A stretch of DNA of 64,000 nucleotides from Symsagittifera roscoffensis (GCF_963678635.1 NC_087062.1:36670052-36734051); one strand, 5' to 3'. Positions 22,011 through 31,610 are shown, counted from the first letter of the stretch. The notes: generated by a model from the sequence alone, not told the origin. Numbers and translations: made by a program.

Positions 22011-22870
22011 ATCTATAATTGTATTTATCCAAGCTGTTCTTCCAACAGCTTATGCAGTAATATCTTTACATCCTGTAGAGCAATATAAAAATTTTTATTA
22101 CGGTTTATTTTGGCTACGTTACCATTTGTTTTCAAACCGCTTCATCTTAATTTTTTTGCATGATTTTGTTGACTCAGTTGTACAAACTTCTCGATGTTGT
22201 TATTGTGTTAAGGCAGAGTTCATACTGAGCTATTGTATGGGTTTTCCATCTAATTGTGACGAAACCTCTGGTCCAATATTTTTTGATAAGTTTTTTAGAA
22301 TTTTGGTATTTCTAGGTTCTGTCTTCGTGATCGAAAATTTAAACAATAATTTTACCAATTCGGCATGCCATAAATATTAGTGGTTTGTCACACTTCCATT
22401 TGCTATTCGTACTCCTGCTGGGTTTTAAATGGATGCAACTCCATGATTTATTGCGGTGTCTTGTGTTTGTCTCCTTTTTTAGCTTCATTTCATCAAGTAC
22501 AACGTTTTTTGGCTTTACTGTTGGTTTTCCATTGATTTGGTTGTCGATATCAATTTTGCAGAATCAAACTAAGGCAATTTCTAGACTCTTTTTATTAAAT
22601 TAGAGAATTAGAAACAATCTTAACACCTTTAACTCAGCACCTTTAAGACTGAAATCGTGAATTTTTTTCCTGAATTTTTTTGTTTTCGATGTTTTGACCA
22701 TTATACCATTCTTAGATGATTTTTACACTTGCAAAAGCAAGTGTGTAATCGAAAACTAGACTTTTACCTGTAAACAACTTTTTTTACATCTGAAATTGAA
22801 ATTGTTTCTGTGTTAGTGAATCATAGGTGAGGTTTTTAAGTAATGAGGTTTTCTCTGAACCTTAAGGTGT
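22011..22870. other. Non-coding DNA left of the Polinton
   Basis: Two adjacent plus-strand ORFs (21997-22380, 22385-22603) are hydrophobic and T-rich with no family signal; I do not call them genes. Confidence 0.4.
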
Positions 22871-22876
22871 GGTGTT
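22871..22876. other. Target-site duplication, left (GGTGTT)
   Basis: GGTGTT directly precedes the left terminal inverted repeat and is repeated exactly after the right one (41842-41847). A 6-bp duplication is the standard Polinton/Maverick target size. Confidence 0.95.
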
Positions 22877-23122
22877 AGTAGTATTGTAATCCGCCGTGTG
22901 TCCTTAGGGGGGGGGGTCTTTTCGACGGTAGGGGTCTTTGGGGTCCTACCAAAAGTAGGGTCCAAAAGGACCCATCTTTTTTAAAGACCCCAAAGTACCC
23001 TGCCCGAAATAAAAAGACCCCTCTCTTAGGACACCCGACAGACAAAATACTTTGGTATTTATTTTCGCGCGGTTGTTAAATTTAATCCCTTCCAAACTTT
23101 CTCACTGTTCAACTAAATAAGT
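22877..23122. repeat. Polinton terminal inverted repeat, left
   Basis: About 246 bp matching the reverse complement of 41591-41841 with few differences up to a shared CTAAATAAGT, after which the two ends diverge. It contains a G run (about 22907-22916) and an internal fold built from GGGGTCTTTGGGGTCC and its near complement. Confidence 0.95.
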
Positions 23123-23776
23123 TTGAGACCTCATTAAAAAACTGACCTGCTTGAGAAGGACGAAGGACGTGACAAATAATAAGAGGGTAAGAAGGTAAGG
23201 AGAACTTGATAAATAATAGATAAAGTAACATATAAAAAATAAGAAAAAATTAAAATAAAAACGGAATGTTGTCAGGAGTACGGATAGGAGAGCAGAGGAA
23301 GGGTTTACGGCCACATCCGCATGTCGTCTTCGGGATCCGACCAAAGGACATGAAGAATACTGACTAGACGCTCCATTTGAAATTTGAAGCGCCACTCAGT
23401 ACTCTCGAATCCCGCACCCAGAGAATCGCACAGCCAGAAATTTTCCATGCTCTTCACATCAACACACACATATTCAAATATGCCCTCCTTTTTCTCAAAT
23501 GCAACCTAAATGTAATGCAGCTTAAAATTCGCTGCAGTGGTGGCCGGGGTAAACTCTACGGTCCAACCAAAAATATTTTTGCCTTCGTGAGTTCCAGGTC
23601 CCACATAAGGCAAATCAATGGGTGACTCGTGGAGACCACCAAGGGGAATATCCATCTAAATACATGAAAATAGGTTGAAATCATTAGTTAGAAATCCTTT
23701 AAATTACAGTTCATTAATAAAGTCCCATTAACATCCATTTATAACGATTATAAACAGTCAAACATTTGATGAGAAA
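23123..23776. other. Polinton left leader without a supported gene
   Basis: Two short ORFs overlap the TIR edge and this leader (23102-23395 minus, 23377-23625 plus) but show no family signal. Promoters for the left gene block would be expected here; I can see no decisive motif. Confidence 0.4.
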
Positions 23777-24355
23777 ATGTCTTCTATAGAAGATAAAGAC
23801 ATGTTGATGAAAAACAAACTCAGCAAAATGAGTTTATTAGGAAATTGGCATACTGAAGATATTGATAGTGAACGACTAAAATTCTCTGTTTTTTCAACTG
23901 GTTCTTGGTCAAAAAATATGCACATTCACAATCGTCATATAGTGTTTATTTCTCGGTGGAAAGAAGTGGCAAATCATACATTCAAGGAATACGAGCAAAG
24001 TTGCAAAGAACAATTTTATTTGAGCGAGCTATTGCAAATAACCTGGTGTATTTTTGCGAAGCAGAAATATGGAGAAGCGACCGATCTATCGATTGTTACT
24101 TATGAAAATGTTTTTGATTACTCGTATGATTTTGAGTCAATTCTGGTTGAGAAAGGACTGGAAAGAAAAATTCGACTTTGTTTCAATAAACTTTCAAAAT
24201 ACCGAAAACCACCCGTGGCTTACTTAAACATATATCAAAGAGATATAGGAGTGATTAAGTGGTATCTAGAAGGTTACTTTCATTTCCACTGGCTTGAAAT
24301 TCAGCAGGTTGGAGAAGTGCTGGAAAAAATAAAAAATGAAATTGGAAAAACGTAG
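23777..24355 (+). CDS. Polinton ORF A, unknown protein
   Basis: An intact 192-codon ORF beginning MSSIEDKDML. No signal peptide or membrane segment is seen; the middle is rich in Trp, Tyr and Phe (SELLQITWCIFAKQKYG, YQRDIGVIKWYLEGYFHFHW). I do not recognise a family. It is the first gene of the left block, and its stop overlaps the start of the next ORF (ATG at 24336), the compact overlapping arrangement used throughout the element. One of the few genes here without a lesion. Confidence 0.7.
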   Translation: MSSIEDKDMLMKNKLSKMSLLGNWHTEDIDSERLKFSVFSTGSWSKNMHIHNRHIVFISRWKEVANHTFKEYEQSCKEQFYLSELLQITWCIFAKQKYGEATDLSIVTYENVFDYSYDFESILVEKGLERKIRLCFNKLSKYRKPPVAYLNIYQRDIGVIKWYLEGYFHFHWLEIQQVGEVLEKIKNEIGKT

Positions 24356-24773
24356 AGTTACTTCAAAAGACTTGAAAATTATTCATGAAATTTTTATTAC
24401 TTTGAAAAAAACCTATCCGGAAAACACCAACCGTCGAAATTATTTCTTAGCTGCATGTTCACTGTTCTTCTTCTCAGCTACTAATGATATAAATTACGAT
24501 GTTGCTATCAAGTTGAGACCCTATGGCGGTCTGATCGGGATAGAAAATTCTTCGTTAGACAAATATTGAAGTGATTCAAAAACTTTACGAATCCATGCTG
24601 TTTTACATGATGCCGCCGGTTTTGTTCGTGTAGTTTACAATACTGGTCCCTCATACTGCCATGTTTTACCGTGGAAATGTAACAACAGCCTGATTGGTCA
24701 CTTGAGCGGTATCACGTTTTGTTCATATATCAAATTGAGGAAACCAAAACTCTATCATTTGTTAGAATGCTGA
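24336..24773 (+). pseudogene. Polinton ORF B, unknown protein interrupted by one TGA
   Basis: The frame starts with ATG at 24336, inside the end of ORF A, and is open to an in-frame TGA at 24567-24569. It then continues open in the same frame to 24773, including HDAAGFVRVVYNTGPSYC and LIGHLSGITFC. Total about 145 codons. The codon content after the stop is as gene-like as before it, so I read it as one gene with a nonsense mutation. No known domain is recognised; the H-D-A-A-G and G-H-L-S-G motifs look like conserved functional residues. Its end overlaps the ATG of ORF C at 24767. Confidence 0.6.
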
Positions 24774-25345
24774 GTGAAAGATCAGTCGTGTTGGATTTGG
24801 AAGGATTTCGATACAAGAAAAACACTTTTATTTTAAAAGAATTAGCAATCACAACCGCTGACTACAGCGACTCCCTAATTTTTCTACCACCAGTCAGTTT
24901 TAATTCCCTTTCAAAACTCGAGCAAAAAGCGTACAGCTGGCTAACGAATTACTTGCATGGACTTCATTGGGATAGTGGTTGTTACTTATATTTAAATCTC
25001 AATCAAATTATCCAAAGTGTTGTATTGAGGAACCCCGGAGCTACATTCTACGCTAAGGGAAAGGAAAAGGCAGACTACTTAGCCCAATATTTAGACCGCA
25101 GAGTAGAGAATCGTGATGATTTGGGTTGTCCAAGAGTTGAAAACTTACAATACAACAAATTTTCGAAATGCTGCAAACATATACCTCATAACAACTCCAA
25201 AAATCATCGTGCTCTAAACAAATCCAAAGCCTTTTTTGATTGGTTGAAAAATAATGACGATGATCAACACGGAGAGATTAGCCAAAGTGGAGACATATCT
25301 ATCTCCAAATTCAGTTCTTTGTTCTTGGATGACCCCAGAGAGTGA
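24767..25345 (+). CDS. Polinton ORF C, exonuclease-fold-like unknown protein
   Basis: The ATG at 24767 overlaps the ORF B stop and gives about 192 codons; an upstream TTG extension is not needed. The N-terminus, VVLDLEGF...ILKELAI, resembles the first strand and D-x-E motif of DEDD exonucleases. HGLHWDSGCYLY, FYAKGKEKADYL and DDLGCP follow, then a Cys/His cluster (CCKHIP, HNNSKNHRALNKSKAFFDWL). Later catalytic Asp residues are not clear, so it may be an inactive RNase H-like fold; this is inference. Intact, with an acidic C-terminus that overlaps ORF D. Confidence 0.65.
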   Translation: MLSERSVVLDLEGFRYKKNTFILKELAITTADYSDSLIFLPPVSFNSLSKLEQKAYSWLTNYLHGLHWDSGCYLYLNLNQIIQSVVLRNPGATFYAKGKEKADYLAQYLDRRVENRDDLGCPRVENLQYNKFSKCCKHIPHNNSKNHRALNKSKAFFDWLKNNDDDQHGEISQSGDISISKFSSLFLDDPRE

Positions 25346-25787
25346 TATTAAAATTTCATTGACCCGAATAGAGCGCGTTGACTGTAAAGGCCAAGCTGTG
25401 CAACGAAAAGAGCAAATTGTTCTATCTGAAGAAGAATTGACTACTCTGCGAAGATTTTTTCCCGTGATTGATCAGCTCATCTATTTCCAGCTATTCAAAT
25501 ATATTGGAAATGTTAGCCAGCAAGCGAGGAGTCTGCCTTCAAAGCTGGTCTTAGTACCCAAACATCGTCAACCCGGAGTTCAATTAGATCTAACCACCAG
25601 TGAGCTACCCAAAGAAATTCAACAGAAAGTGAAAGAGGACTCTGTGAAAAAAATTATGTTTCATGCAAAAACTGAAAATGTTCCTGCTAACTATGTTTTG
25701 CAAATGTATGATGATGAGGATGATAGTGATAGTAATGTCTGTACAAGTTATAGTCGATATGAGATTTATTACTCTTCAGAAGAATAA
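25254..25787 (+). CDS. Polinton ORF D, unknown acidic-tailed protein
   Basis: An intact ORF starting at the ATG at 25254 (or 25260), overlapping the end of ORF C in another frame. It is 177 aa with a basic middle and a strongly acidic, Ser/Tyr-rich C-terminus (YDDEDDSDSN). No domain is recognised. The overlap with ORF C is about 90 bp, unusually long for this element, and suggests the true start may be further in. Confidence 0.55.
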   Translation: MTMINTERLAKVETYLSPNSVLCSWMTPESDIKISLTRIERVDCKGQAVQRKEQIVLSEEELTTLRRFFPVIDQLIYFQLFKYIGNVSQQARSLPSKLVLVPKHRQPGVQLDLTTSELPKEIQQKVKEDSVKKIMFHAKTENVPANYVLQMYDDEDDSDSNVCTSYSRYEIYYSSEE

Positions 25788-25817
25788 AAAAATTTTTAAC
25801 CACATTTTTTTTTCATT

Positions 25818-26111
25818 TTGAACAATATATCTGAAATAGCAGCTGATGAATTTGATGCAACTATCATTACTGATTTTGTTTATGAGGAAAAAAATGACAG
25901 TGTTGAGCGAAAACCTTGGAAATTTTGTAATAATTTAACCGTACCGAGATCTGAAGTGGTTGTCATGTCTCAAATGATTTTAATTTTATTTTTATTGACT
26001 TTCTGTATCTATAAACTCTCTTTGACGAAACTAAGCTGTGAGGAAACATCAGTTTGGTTCTCAATCCTGTCCGGTTTAATTGGCTACGTCTTACCAAATC
26101 CTCGGATATGA
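25818..26111 (+). CDS. Polinton small membrane protein
   Basis: An open frame of 97 codons with an acidic N-terminus, then a hydrophobic helix (MSQMILILFLLTFCIYKL) and a second hydrophobic patch ending WFSILSGLIGYVLPNPRI. The frame has no ATG near its beginning (the nearest codons are ATT and TTG at 25815-25820), so the start codon may be mutated. Its stop overlaps the ATPase start as ATGA. A role in virion assembly or membrane association is conceivable but not shown. Confidence 0.55.
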   Translation: MNNISEIAADEFDATIITDFVYEEKNDSVERKPWKFCNNLTVPRSEVVVMSQMILILFLLTFCIYKLSLTKLSCEETSVWFSILSGLIGYVLPNPRI

Positions 26112-26833
26112 ATAAAATTGTTGATACGTCAACGCGAGTGTTTATGGCAGTTGTTGGACCTTCAGGATCTGGAACAAAAGATTTAATATTCAAACTTTTG
26201 AAAGGAAAAACATTTTATCCAAGGTTTAAAAGAGCAATCTTCTTTTACACAGAAAGTCAACCGATGTACAGTGAAAAGGGAAGTCTCACAATATTAACAT
26301 TGAGTTTGTGAATTTCAACGGTTTTGATGGGCTAAGGAACATTGAAAATGTTCTTCTAGTGTTTGATGATTCCTGTGAAGAAATATACAATGATAACGAG
26401 ATTGTTAAACTCGCAACAGCAGGGAGACACAAAGGTTTAGATGTTATATATGTCAAGTATAATTTATTCCAGCAAAGTCGTTGGTCCCGAACAATTGGTT
26501 TAAACACATCGCATATCACTTTGTTCAAATCATCTCGTGATATTCAGCAACTAGAGCATCTTGGAAGGCAACTGAATTTAACAAAATTTTTTGAGAAGCT
26601 GTTATGAACTTGCGACAAAGGACACATACGGACATCTTTTAATTGATTTAGATCCCCGAACATCAGATTGTTTACGATACTGTTCAAACATAATACCACC
26701 AGGTCCATCAATTTTTTACTTACCATTAAGTAAGGCAGAGCCAGTCACACCCATAACAAATAAACGCGAGAAAACGATGTATTCTGCAGCACATGGTTCA
26801 ATTGAATCCGTCTCAACTTCGAAATTTTATTAG
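26108..26833 (+). pseudogene. Polinton DNA-packaging ATPase (FtsK/HerA type), frameshifted
   Basis: Starts with ATG at 26108, overlapping the previous stop. A P-loop-like VVGPSGSGTKD is at residues ~16-26, but Thr and Lys are in swapped order relative to the usual GK[ST]. After a frame change between about 26275 and 26308 the Walker B region NVLLVFDDSCEE follows, then RHKGLDVIYVKYNLFQQSR and ITLFKSSRD. A second frame change near 26585-26600 leads into the C-terminal YELATKDTYGHLLIDLDP. The order of motifs is that of the Polinton and virus packaging ATPases, which drive DNA into capsids. Two frame breaks and the altered P-loop make this copy non-functional. Confidence 0.8.
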
Positions 26834-27038
26834 AAAAACATCAAATCGAAATGTGATTTCAGTTATATGCGAATGCTTGCTGAATGTAGTCAATGGTAAC
26901 GTGCGAGTTAATATCCCTAACATACACAATTTTGAAGAAATATATAAATTGTTAATCAACCCACAGACGAACTTTGATAGAAAACAAGCAATTATTTTAA
27001 GTAAGCAAGGGTTTAATCTAGTCCGACATATTCTCTAA
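26793..27038 (+). CDS. Polinton small ORF E, unknown
   Basis: An 81-codon frame overlapping the end of the ATPase. It contains ECLLNVVNGNVRVN and a C-terminal RKQAIILSKQGFNLVRHIL, a helical basic segment. This kind of small protein with a late K/R-Q-A-I-L-x-x-x-G pattern is familiar to me from Polinton-type elements, but I cannot name a function. Intact. Confidence 0.5.
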   Translation: MVQLNPSQLRNFIRKTSNRNVISVICECLLNVVNGNVRVNIPNIHNFEEIYKLLINPQTNFDRKQAIILSKQGFNLVRHIL

Positions 27039-27068
27039 TTTTGCTTCATTTACCTTAGAAGATAAACA

Positions 27069-27182
27069 ATGGTGGCAGCCGAAGAGTTTGTTTTAATTCC
27101 AAAGCATGTCTATGTTCGAGAGCAACCACATGCAGCACATGTACTGCTTGACAATTCAATTGAACATAAAAAGTCTCAATGA
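27069..27182 (+). pseudogene. Polinton ORF F, 5' part, truncated by a stop
   Basis: ATG at 27069 opens a 37-codon frame beginning MVAAEEFVLIPKHVYV that ends at TGA 27180-27182. The region that follows (27183-27967) is coding-like in changing frames, includes a 21-unit CAA array (27289-27351) and acidic, Ser/Thr/Lys-rich segments (MTEDEGDGTN at 27357; SPTKQPTSVDSTKSP near 27720), and ends just before the integrase. I interpret it as one or two frameshifted genes of unknown function. Confidence 0.45.
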
Positions 27183-27288
27183 TCATACTTGAACCAAATG
27201 AGACCGCAATTACCTCCGAAATAAAGTGATGCATCAACTGACACAATACCAATACCAGTTACTGTTGCACCTGAGGACCACAGACAGC

Positions 27289-27289
27289 C

Positions 27290-27351
<62 letters not shown>
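27289..27351 (+). repeat. (CAA)21 trinucleotide array
   Basis: 21 uninterrupted CAA units. Lies within the degraded coding stretch after ORF F; depending on frame it would encode poly-Gln, poly-Asn or poly-Thr. Confidence 0.95.
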
Positions 27352-27356
27352 CGCTC

Positions 27357-27967
27357 ATGACCGAAGATGAGGGAGATGGAACAAATGTTGGTAGTTATGA
27401 GTCCACTGATGCTATGGATGCTGTTGAAAACGTATATTAGAACAGTTAGAAATCATGGACGTAAAAAAACTTACACGAGCTAAAAATGTTCTGGAAATTA
27501 TTAAATCAACAAAAATGACGAAACGATTTATCTGGACAAGATCCCCACTGGAATCAAAGCATCAGTTTTTCTGTATGATATACAACAACAGAACAAAAAG
27601 TTACAAAATCCTGCTTTCATAATGATTCTTTCGGCTCTTAACCTTAACGAACAGTCGGTTATGAATACATATGCCAAACACGCGATCAAGTCAGCTATTA
27701 CTACTACAGCAAAAATCAAAAGTCCCACCAAACAACCAACAAGTGTTGACAGTACCAAGAGTCCATCGTCAAGCTCAAAAACAGTCAAAAAACGCAGAGG
27801 CACCAAAAGTACAAGCTTATATCAAAGAGGTAAAAAAGAAGACTACCCAGAAGACTCTGATTCGTACGGAACGCCCTATTACGATTCGGATACTTCAGCG
27901 ACAGAAACGACGGAGACAAAAACGAAGAGATGGAAAACCTACACCAGCTGAAGAGAAAATATTTTAA
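27357..27967 (+). pseudogene. Polinton degraded ORF(s) before the integrase
   Basis: Plus-strand frames here are open only in pieces: 27357-27440 (acidic), 27622-27951 (Lys/Ser/Thr-rich, then YPEDSDSYGTPYYDSD) and 27671-27967 (ending GKPTPAEEKIF). The last piece is in the same frame as the integrase, separated from it by TAA 27965-27967, so part of it may be the integrase N-terminus. The changing frames and the CAA array point to several indels. No domain is recognised in the rest. Confidence 0.45.
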
Positions 27968-28942
27968 AAAAAGTACACACCTAGAGGGGCAGCTCTGTTT
28001 GGAAGTGTGAAGAACTTGAAAGACGAAACCAAACTACCACGACGGAAAGTTAGACATTTTTTACACTCAGAGCCCGCATACACAAAATATCGAGCAGTTC
28101 GCCGAAAAATACTTCGGTTAAAAGTAATAGTCTATGACATAGACGAAATATGGTCAGTTGATTTAGCATCCGTTGATAAACTTGCAAAATACAACAAAGA
28201 TTTTAAATATCTCCTGGTTGCTGTGGATTGTATGTCTCGATATCTACGTGTGCAGCCATTGAAATCAAAATATGCTACTGCAACAGCAGAAGCATTCACA
28301 AAAATGATTAGGATTAAACAACCGAAAAAACTCTGGGTAGACAAGGGCACAGAATTCAAGGGATCATTTCAGTCACTATGTGATAAGAAGGGTATTTTGA
28401 CTTACACAACCGAGAGCGAAAAAAAATCTGCATTTGCCGAGAGAAATATTCGATCTTTGAAGAGTTTGATTTTCAAATATTTGGAGCACAAATGGACTTA
28501 CTCTTACATAGACAAGCTTTAAGAATTTGTTCACTCAATTAACTCACGAACGAATCGTGTCATAAAAAAGGCACCAAATAGAGTGACTAAAAAGAATGTT
28601 CCACATCTAATTTCATTACGAGTAGAACAATCTCAAAAATTAGTTTGCCAACCAAAACTCTTTGTTGGCGATTTTGTCAGATTAGCAAAAATTGATATTC
28701 CTTTTCGGAAGGGAAACAAACAATCTTTCACAGACGAAATGTTTGAAATATTTGACGTACCAACAAGAAATCCTCCGACTTTTAACCTTGTCGACGCAAA
28801 CAAGGAGCCAATTGAGGGAAAATTCTATGAGCCTGAACTAATCAGAGTAGTAGAAAAAGTAGAGCAGGAAGAAAAGGAGGAGGAGGAGGAGGAGGAGGAG
28901 GAGGAGGAGGCACAAGAACAAGAACAAGAAAATCAGCCATGA
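27968..28942 (+). pseudogene. Polinton retroviral-type (rve) integrase with one internal stop
   Basis: Catalyses insertion of the element into host DNA. The catalytic core shows the first Asp in DEIWSVDLASVDKL, the second in KLWVDKGTEFKG and the Glu in AFAERNIRSLKSL, giving the D,D(35)E-type order. The C-terminal part (FVGDFVRLAKIDIPF, TFNLVDANKEPIEGKFYE) resembles the chromodomain/SH3-like tail of Polinton integrases. The frame is interrupted by TAA at 28520-28522 shortly after the Glu motif, and another TAA (27965-27967) lies just before the first supported codons. The 3' end runs into a (GAG)n-coded poly-Glu stretch (28876-28910). The stop overlaps the next gene as ATGA at 28939. Family assignment is firm. 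Confidence 0.9.
28876..28910 (+). repeat. (GAG)n microsatellite coding poly-Glu
   Basis: About 12 GAG/GGA units inside the integrase C-terminus. Confidence 0.9.
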
Positions 28943-29814
28943 CTAACAATTTTGATGACGCTATCAATGATTCCTTTACGGTTACTTTGGTGTCATCGGC
29001 GTCTATGAACATTTTCAGTGAAAACTCATTGGCCAACTTTAAAAATCTTTTAAACGAAGAGATCAATCTCCAAGGTGAATGGGAAGTAGCACTGACAGAA
29101 ATAACATTCCCCACTCATATAAACAATGTAACAGACACAAAGCTCATATACTACAAAAAAGACAAAGTCAGAGCAAGTCAAAAAGTTAATAAAGATAAAA
29201 TTTCCATGCCATATGATGGTGAACGAGTTGAAATTACAAGGGGTTTTTATGATGATGTTAAGAAAATAATTAACGAAATCAACTTGAAGACGGAGCTTGA
29301 CAACTTCAGTTACGATATCGATCCAATTACCAGACACCTCACGTTATGGATGCATTACTGGAAAGGAATTACGTTTGAGAGTCCTCAGATTCTCAGTATT
29401 TTGGGTTTCAAAGGCATAAGGGATGGAACAGGATACCACATAGGCTACAAACGTTCCAGCCAAGTACATAGCATATTAACAACTCAAAATTTGATCTCTG
29501 ACTATCCCGTTGACATGACTGCCGGTACTCAATTAATGTTGTTATACTTGGATATCATTCACTACCAAATTGTGGGGGATACCAAAGCTCCGCTATTAAG
29601 AGTCATTGATACTAATCGGCGAGTGAAAAACGGCAACGTGTGTCCGATTGAACCTAATCATCGCAAAGTTTTCAGCAATTTAGATTACAAGAAACTTCTA
29701 GTAAATAATATTCAAAACATTGGAGTAAATTTGCGAACCGAAACTGGTCGTCTTGTCCCATTTTCGGGTGGAGGAGGAAAAGTTGTTTTAACTTTAAAAT
29801 TTCAAAAATTATAG
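28939..29814 (+). CDS. Polinton minor capsid protein (penton-like)
   Basis: An intact 291-codon gene whose ATG overlaps the integrase stop. The N-terminus (FTVTLVSSASMNIFSENS, followed by GEWEVALTEITFP) is characteristic of the Polinton minor capsid protein, which by published modelling adopts a single jelly-roll and occupies capsid vertices. Length fits the family. The C-terminus is Gly-rich (FSGGGGKVVLTLKF), likely the last beta strands. No lesion is visible, in contrast to the neighbouring genes. It lies directly before the core-like protein and the major capsid gene, forming a structural-gene block. Confidence 0.85.
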   Translation: MTNNFDDAINDSFTVTLVSSASMNIFSENSLANFKNLLNEEINLQGEWEVALTEITFPTHINNVTDTKLIYYKKDKVRASQKVNKDKISMPYDGERVEITRGFYDDVKKIINEINLKTELDNFSYDIDPITRHLTLWMHYWKGITFESPQILSILGFKGIRDGTGYHIGYKRSSQVHSILTTQNLISDYPVDMTAGTQLMLLYLDIIHYQIVGDTKAPLLRVIDTNRRVKNGNVCPIEPNHRKVFSNLDYKKLLVNNIQNIGVNLRTETGRLVPFSGGGGKVVLTLKFQKL

Positions 29815-29828
29815 AGCTGGTATTGAAT

Positions 29829-30245
29829 ATGGATGCGTATTACCATAATCAAGCTACTATGCCGCACTTCTCAGGGCACTACAGACAACGAGGCAGTGGC
29901 TTTGGTGCCTTGGCAATGGGAATTGGAAAAGTTGCGCTTCCTTTAGCTAGAAAATTTATAATACCTGCTGCAAAACGAATCGGAAAAGAGTTGCTTGTCC
30001 AAGCTGCTCCTTAGCTTATTAATATAGCCACTAAGAAAAAAACGCCCAAGCAAGCTTTAAAAAGTACAGTCAAGAATACGATTAAAAAACAAGTTGGAAG
30101 CGGAAAAAAATCTGCTCGCAAGATCAAGAAGAGGAAGATTTCAGTGAAGAGACTCGGAAGAAAAACCAGCGGTACCATTTCAAAGAAACGAACTCTACCA
30201 AGAAGTCGCTCTAACTTCTTCACCAGAGTGCGAAATGATTTGTAA
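29829..30245 (+). pseudogene. Polinton small basic core-like protein with one internal TAG
   Basis: ATG at 29829. The first 61 codons have a Gly/Ala-rich amphipathic part (GFGALAMGIGKVALPLARKF); TAG at 30012-30014 interrupts the frame, and the same frame continues open to TAA 30243-30245 with a very basic tail (KQVGSGKKSARKIKKRKI, RLGRKTS). The combined 138 codons look like one nucleic-acid-binding virion protein, comparable in position and character to the basic core proteins of adenovirus-like systems; that comparison is inference. The end overlaps the start of the major capsid gene (ATG 30235). Confidence 0.65.
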
Positions 30246-31549
30246 TTTGATACCAACTGAAGCGACCCACCTTTCTCTAGATTTGTTTGAAAACCCTCCT
30301 CTACTTGCAACCTTTGAAAATGCTTTTACCCAAAAAATTGGACCATCCTACTCGCCTGATAGTCCTATGCTTGAGTTTGAAGTTTTGGGAGATCGAAACA
30401 ACTTCATTGATCTTCAGCGCACTCGTCTTGAAATAGTGCTGAGAGTTGTACAAAACAACGGAAATGTTTTACGAACTCATGCTACCGATGCGGGACTAAG
30501 ATACACACCATATTTGGTCAATAATCCACTTTCATCTTTGTTTTCCGAATGCACGCTGTCTTTAAATGGCGAAAAAATCTCAACAACCAATGCTAATTTT
30601 GCACATAAAAGTTTTATTGAAACTGAATTTTCTCACGGTGTTGACGCAAAAAAAACCTGGCTTGCTTGCCAAGGCTATTACTATGAGGATAATCCAGCAA
30701 ATGTGGATGGTACGGCTGGGAGAGCTGTTGATGTTGCAGAACGTCAACGTCTTGTAGCAGCTTCGGCCGAGTTGAGGTTGTTTGGTAAAATAGCATGTGA
30801 CTTCTTGTCTTGTGACGAGCGTTTAATTAGTGGTGTCACTGCCCGTCTTTCTCTGAAACGTTCTCCTAACGACTTTGTTGATATGTCAGAGGACAATGGT
30901 AAACATTACCAAGTTCAAATCACTGAAGCTAACTCATATGTGCGAAAAATGACAGTGACAGACTTTGTGTTGTCATCGATAGTAAAAACGCTGCTGAAAA
31001 GCCCATCAATTTATAATTATATTGAAGTCCTACCACGATCATTTTTGGCGACTACCGGAGTACAAGGCTGGCGTCAAGAGGATGTTTTCGCGAAAGAGCC
31101 AGTACGAAGAATGATTGTGGCAATGAGTACAAATGAGGCTTAATTGGGCACAAATAGATCAAATCCTTTTCATTATCAAAAATTCAGATTCAAGGAAATC
31201 CTTGTGTACAGGAACGGGCTACCTATTGCAGATACTCCAATATCTACGACTGATAACAAAAAAAATTACTATAACACATTGGAAGCTCTGGATTTTGTTT
31301 TCAACAATAGTCATGGAATCAGTCTGGCTAATTATAGCAATCATTATATTATGGCATTTGATCTCACATCTACTCAGGAGGCTTCACATGAATTTATTCA
31401 TCCTGAATTGACCAATTGCACAATATCCATGGAGCTCAAATTCGACGTTCCACTTGCTGGGAATATTGAGTTACTTTTCATGGGAGAGCGCGCATCAACA
31501 GTATACTTCCGTTCTGACAGAAAAACTGCCAAAAATACTCTCATGACCT

Positions 31550-31551
<2 letters not shown>
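30235..31551 (+). pseudogene. Polinton major capsid protein with one internal TAA
   Basis: A 438-codon frame from ATG 30235 to TAG 31549-31551, interrupted only by TAA at 31141-31143. The N-terminus (NLIPTEATHLSLDLFENPPL), the strand pattern PMLEFEVLGDRNNFIDL, and after the stop NPFHYQKFRFKEILVYRNG and AFDLTSTQEASHEF are typical of the Polinton major capsid protein, predicted in the literature to be a double jelly-roll like those of large dsDNA viruses. It would form the capsid lattice. Codon use and reading frame are continuous across the stop, so this is a recent nonsense mutation rather than two genes. Confidence 0.9.
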
Positions 31552-31589
<38 letters not shown>

Positions 31590-31610
31590 GAGACAGAGGG
31601 AGAGAGAAAG
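31552..31610 (+). repeat. (GA)n microsatellite
   Basis: An imperfect GA array between the major capsid stop and the first protease-like codons. Confidence 0.9.

Noticed and set aside
21997-22603. Two adjacent hydrophobic plus-strand ORFs left of the Polinton
   Set aside because: T-rich composition explains the hydrophobicity; no family motif, and no sign of an exon structure.
27176-27358. Minus-strand poly-Val ORF in the Polinton
   Set aside because: Antisense translation of the (CAA)21 array.
31144-31551. Separate 135-aa gene after the major capsid ORF
   Set aside because: It is in the same frame as the capsid gene, directly after a single TAA, and carries the conserved C-terminal half; it is one gene with a nonsense codon.
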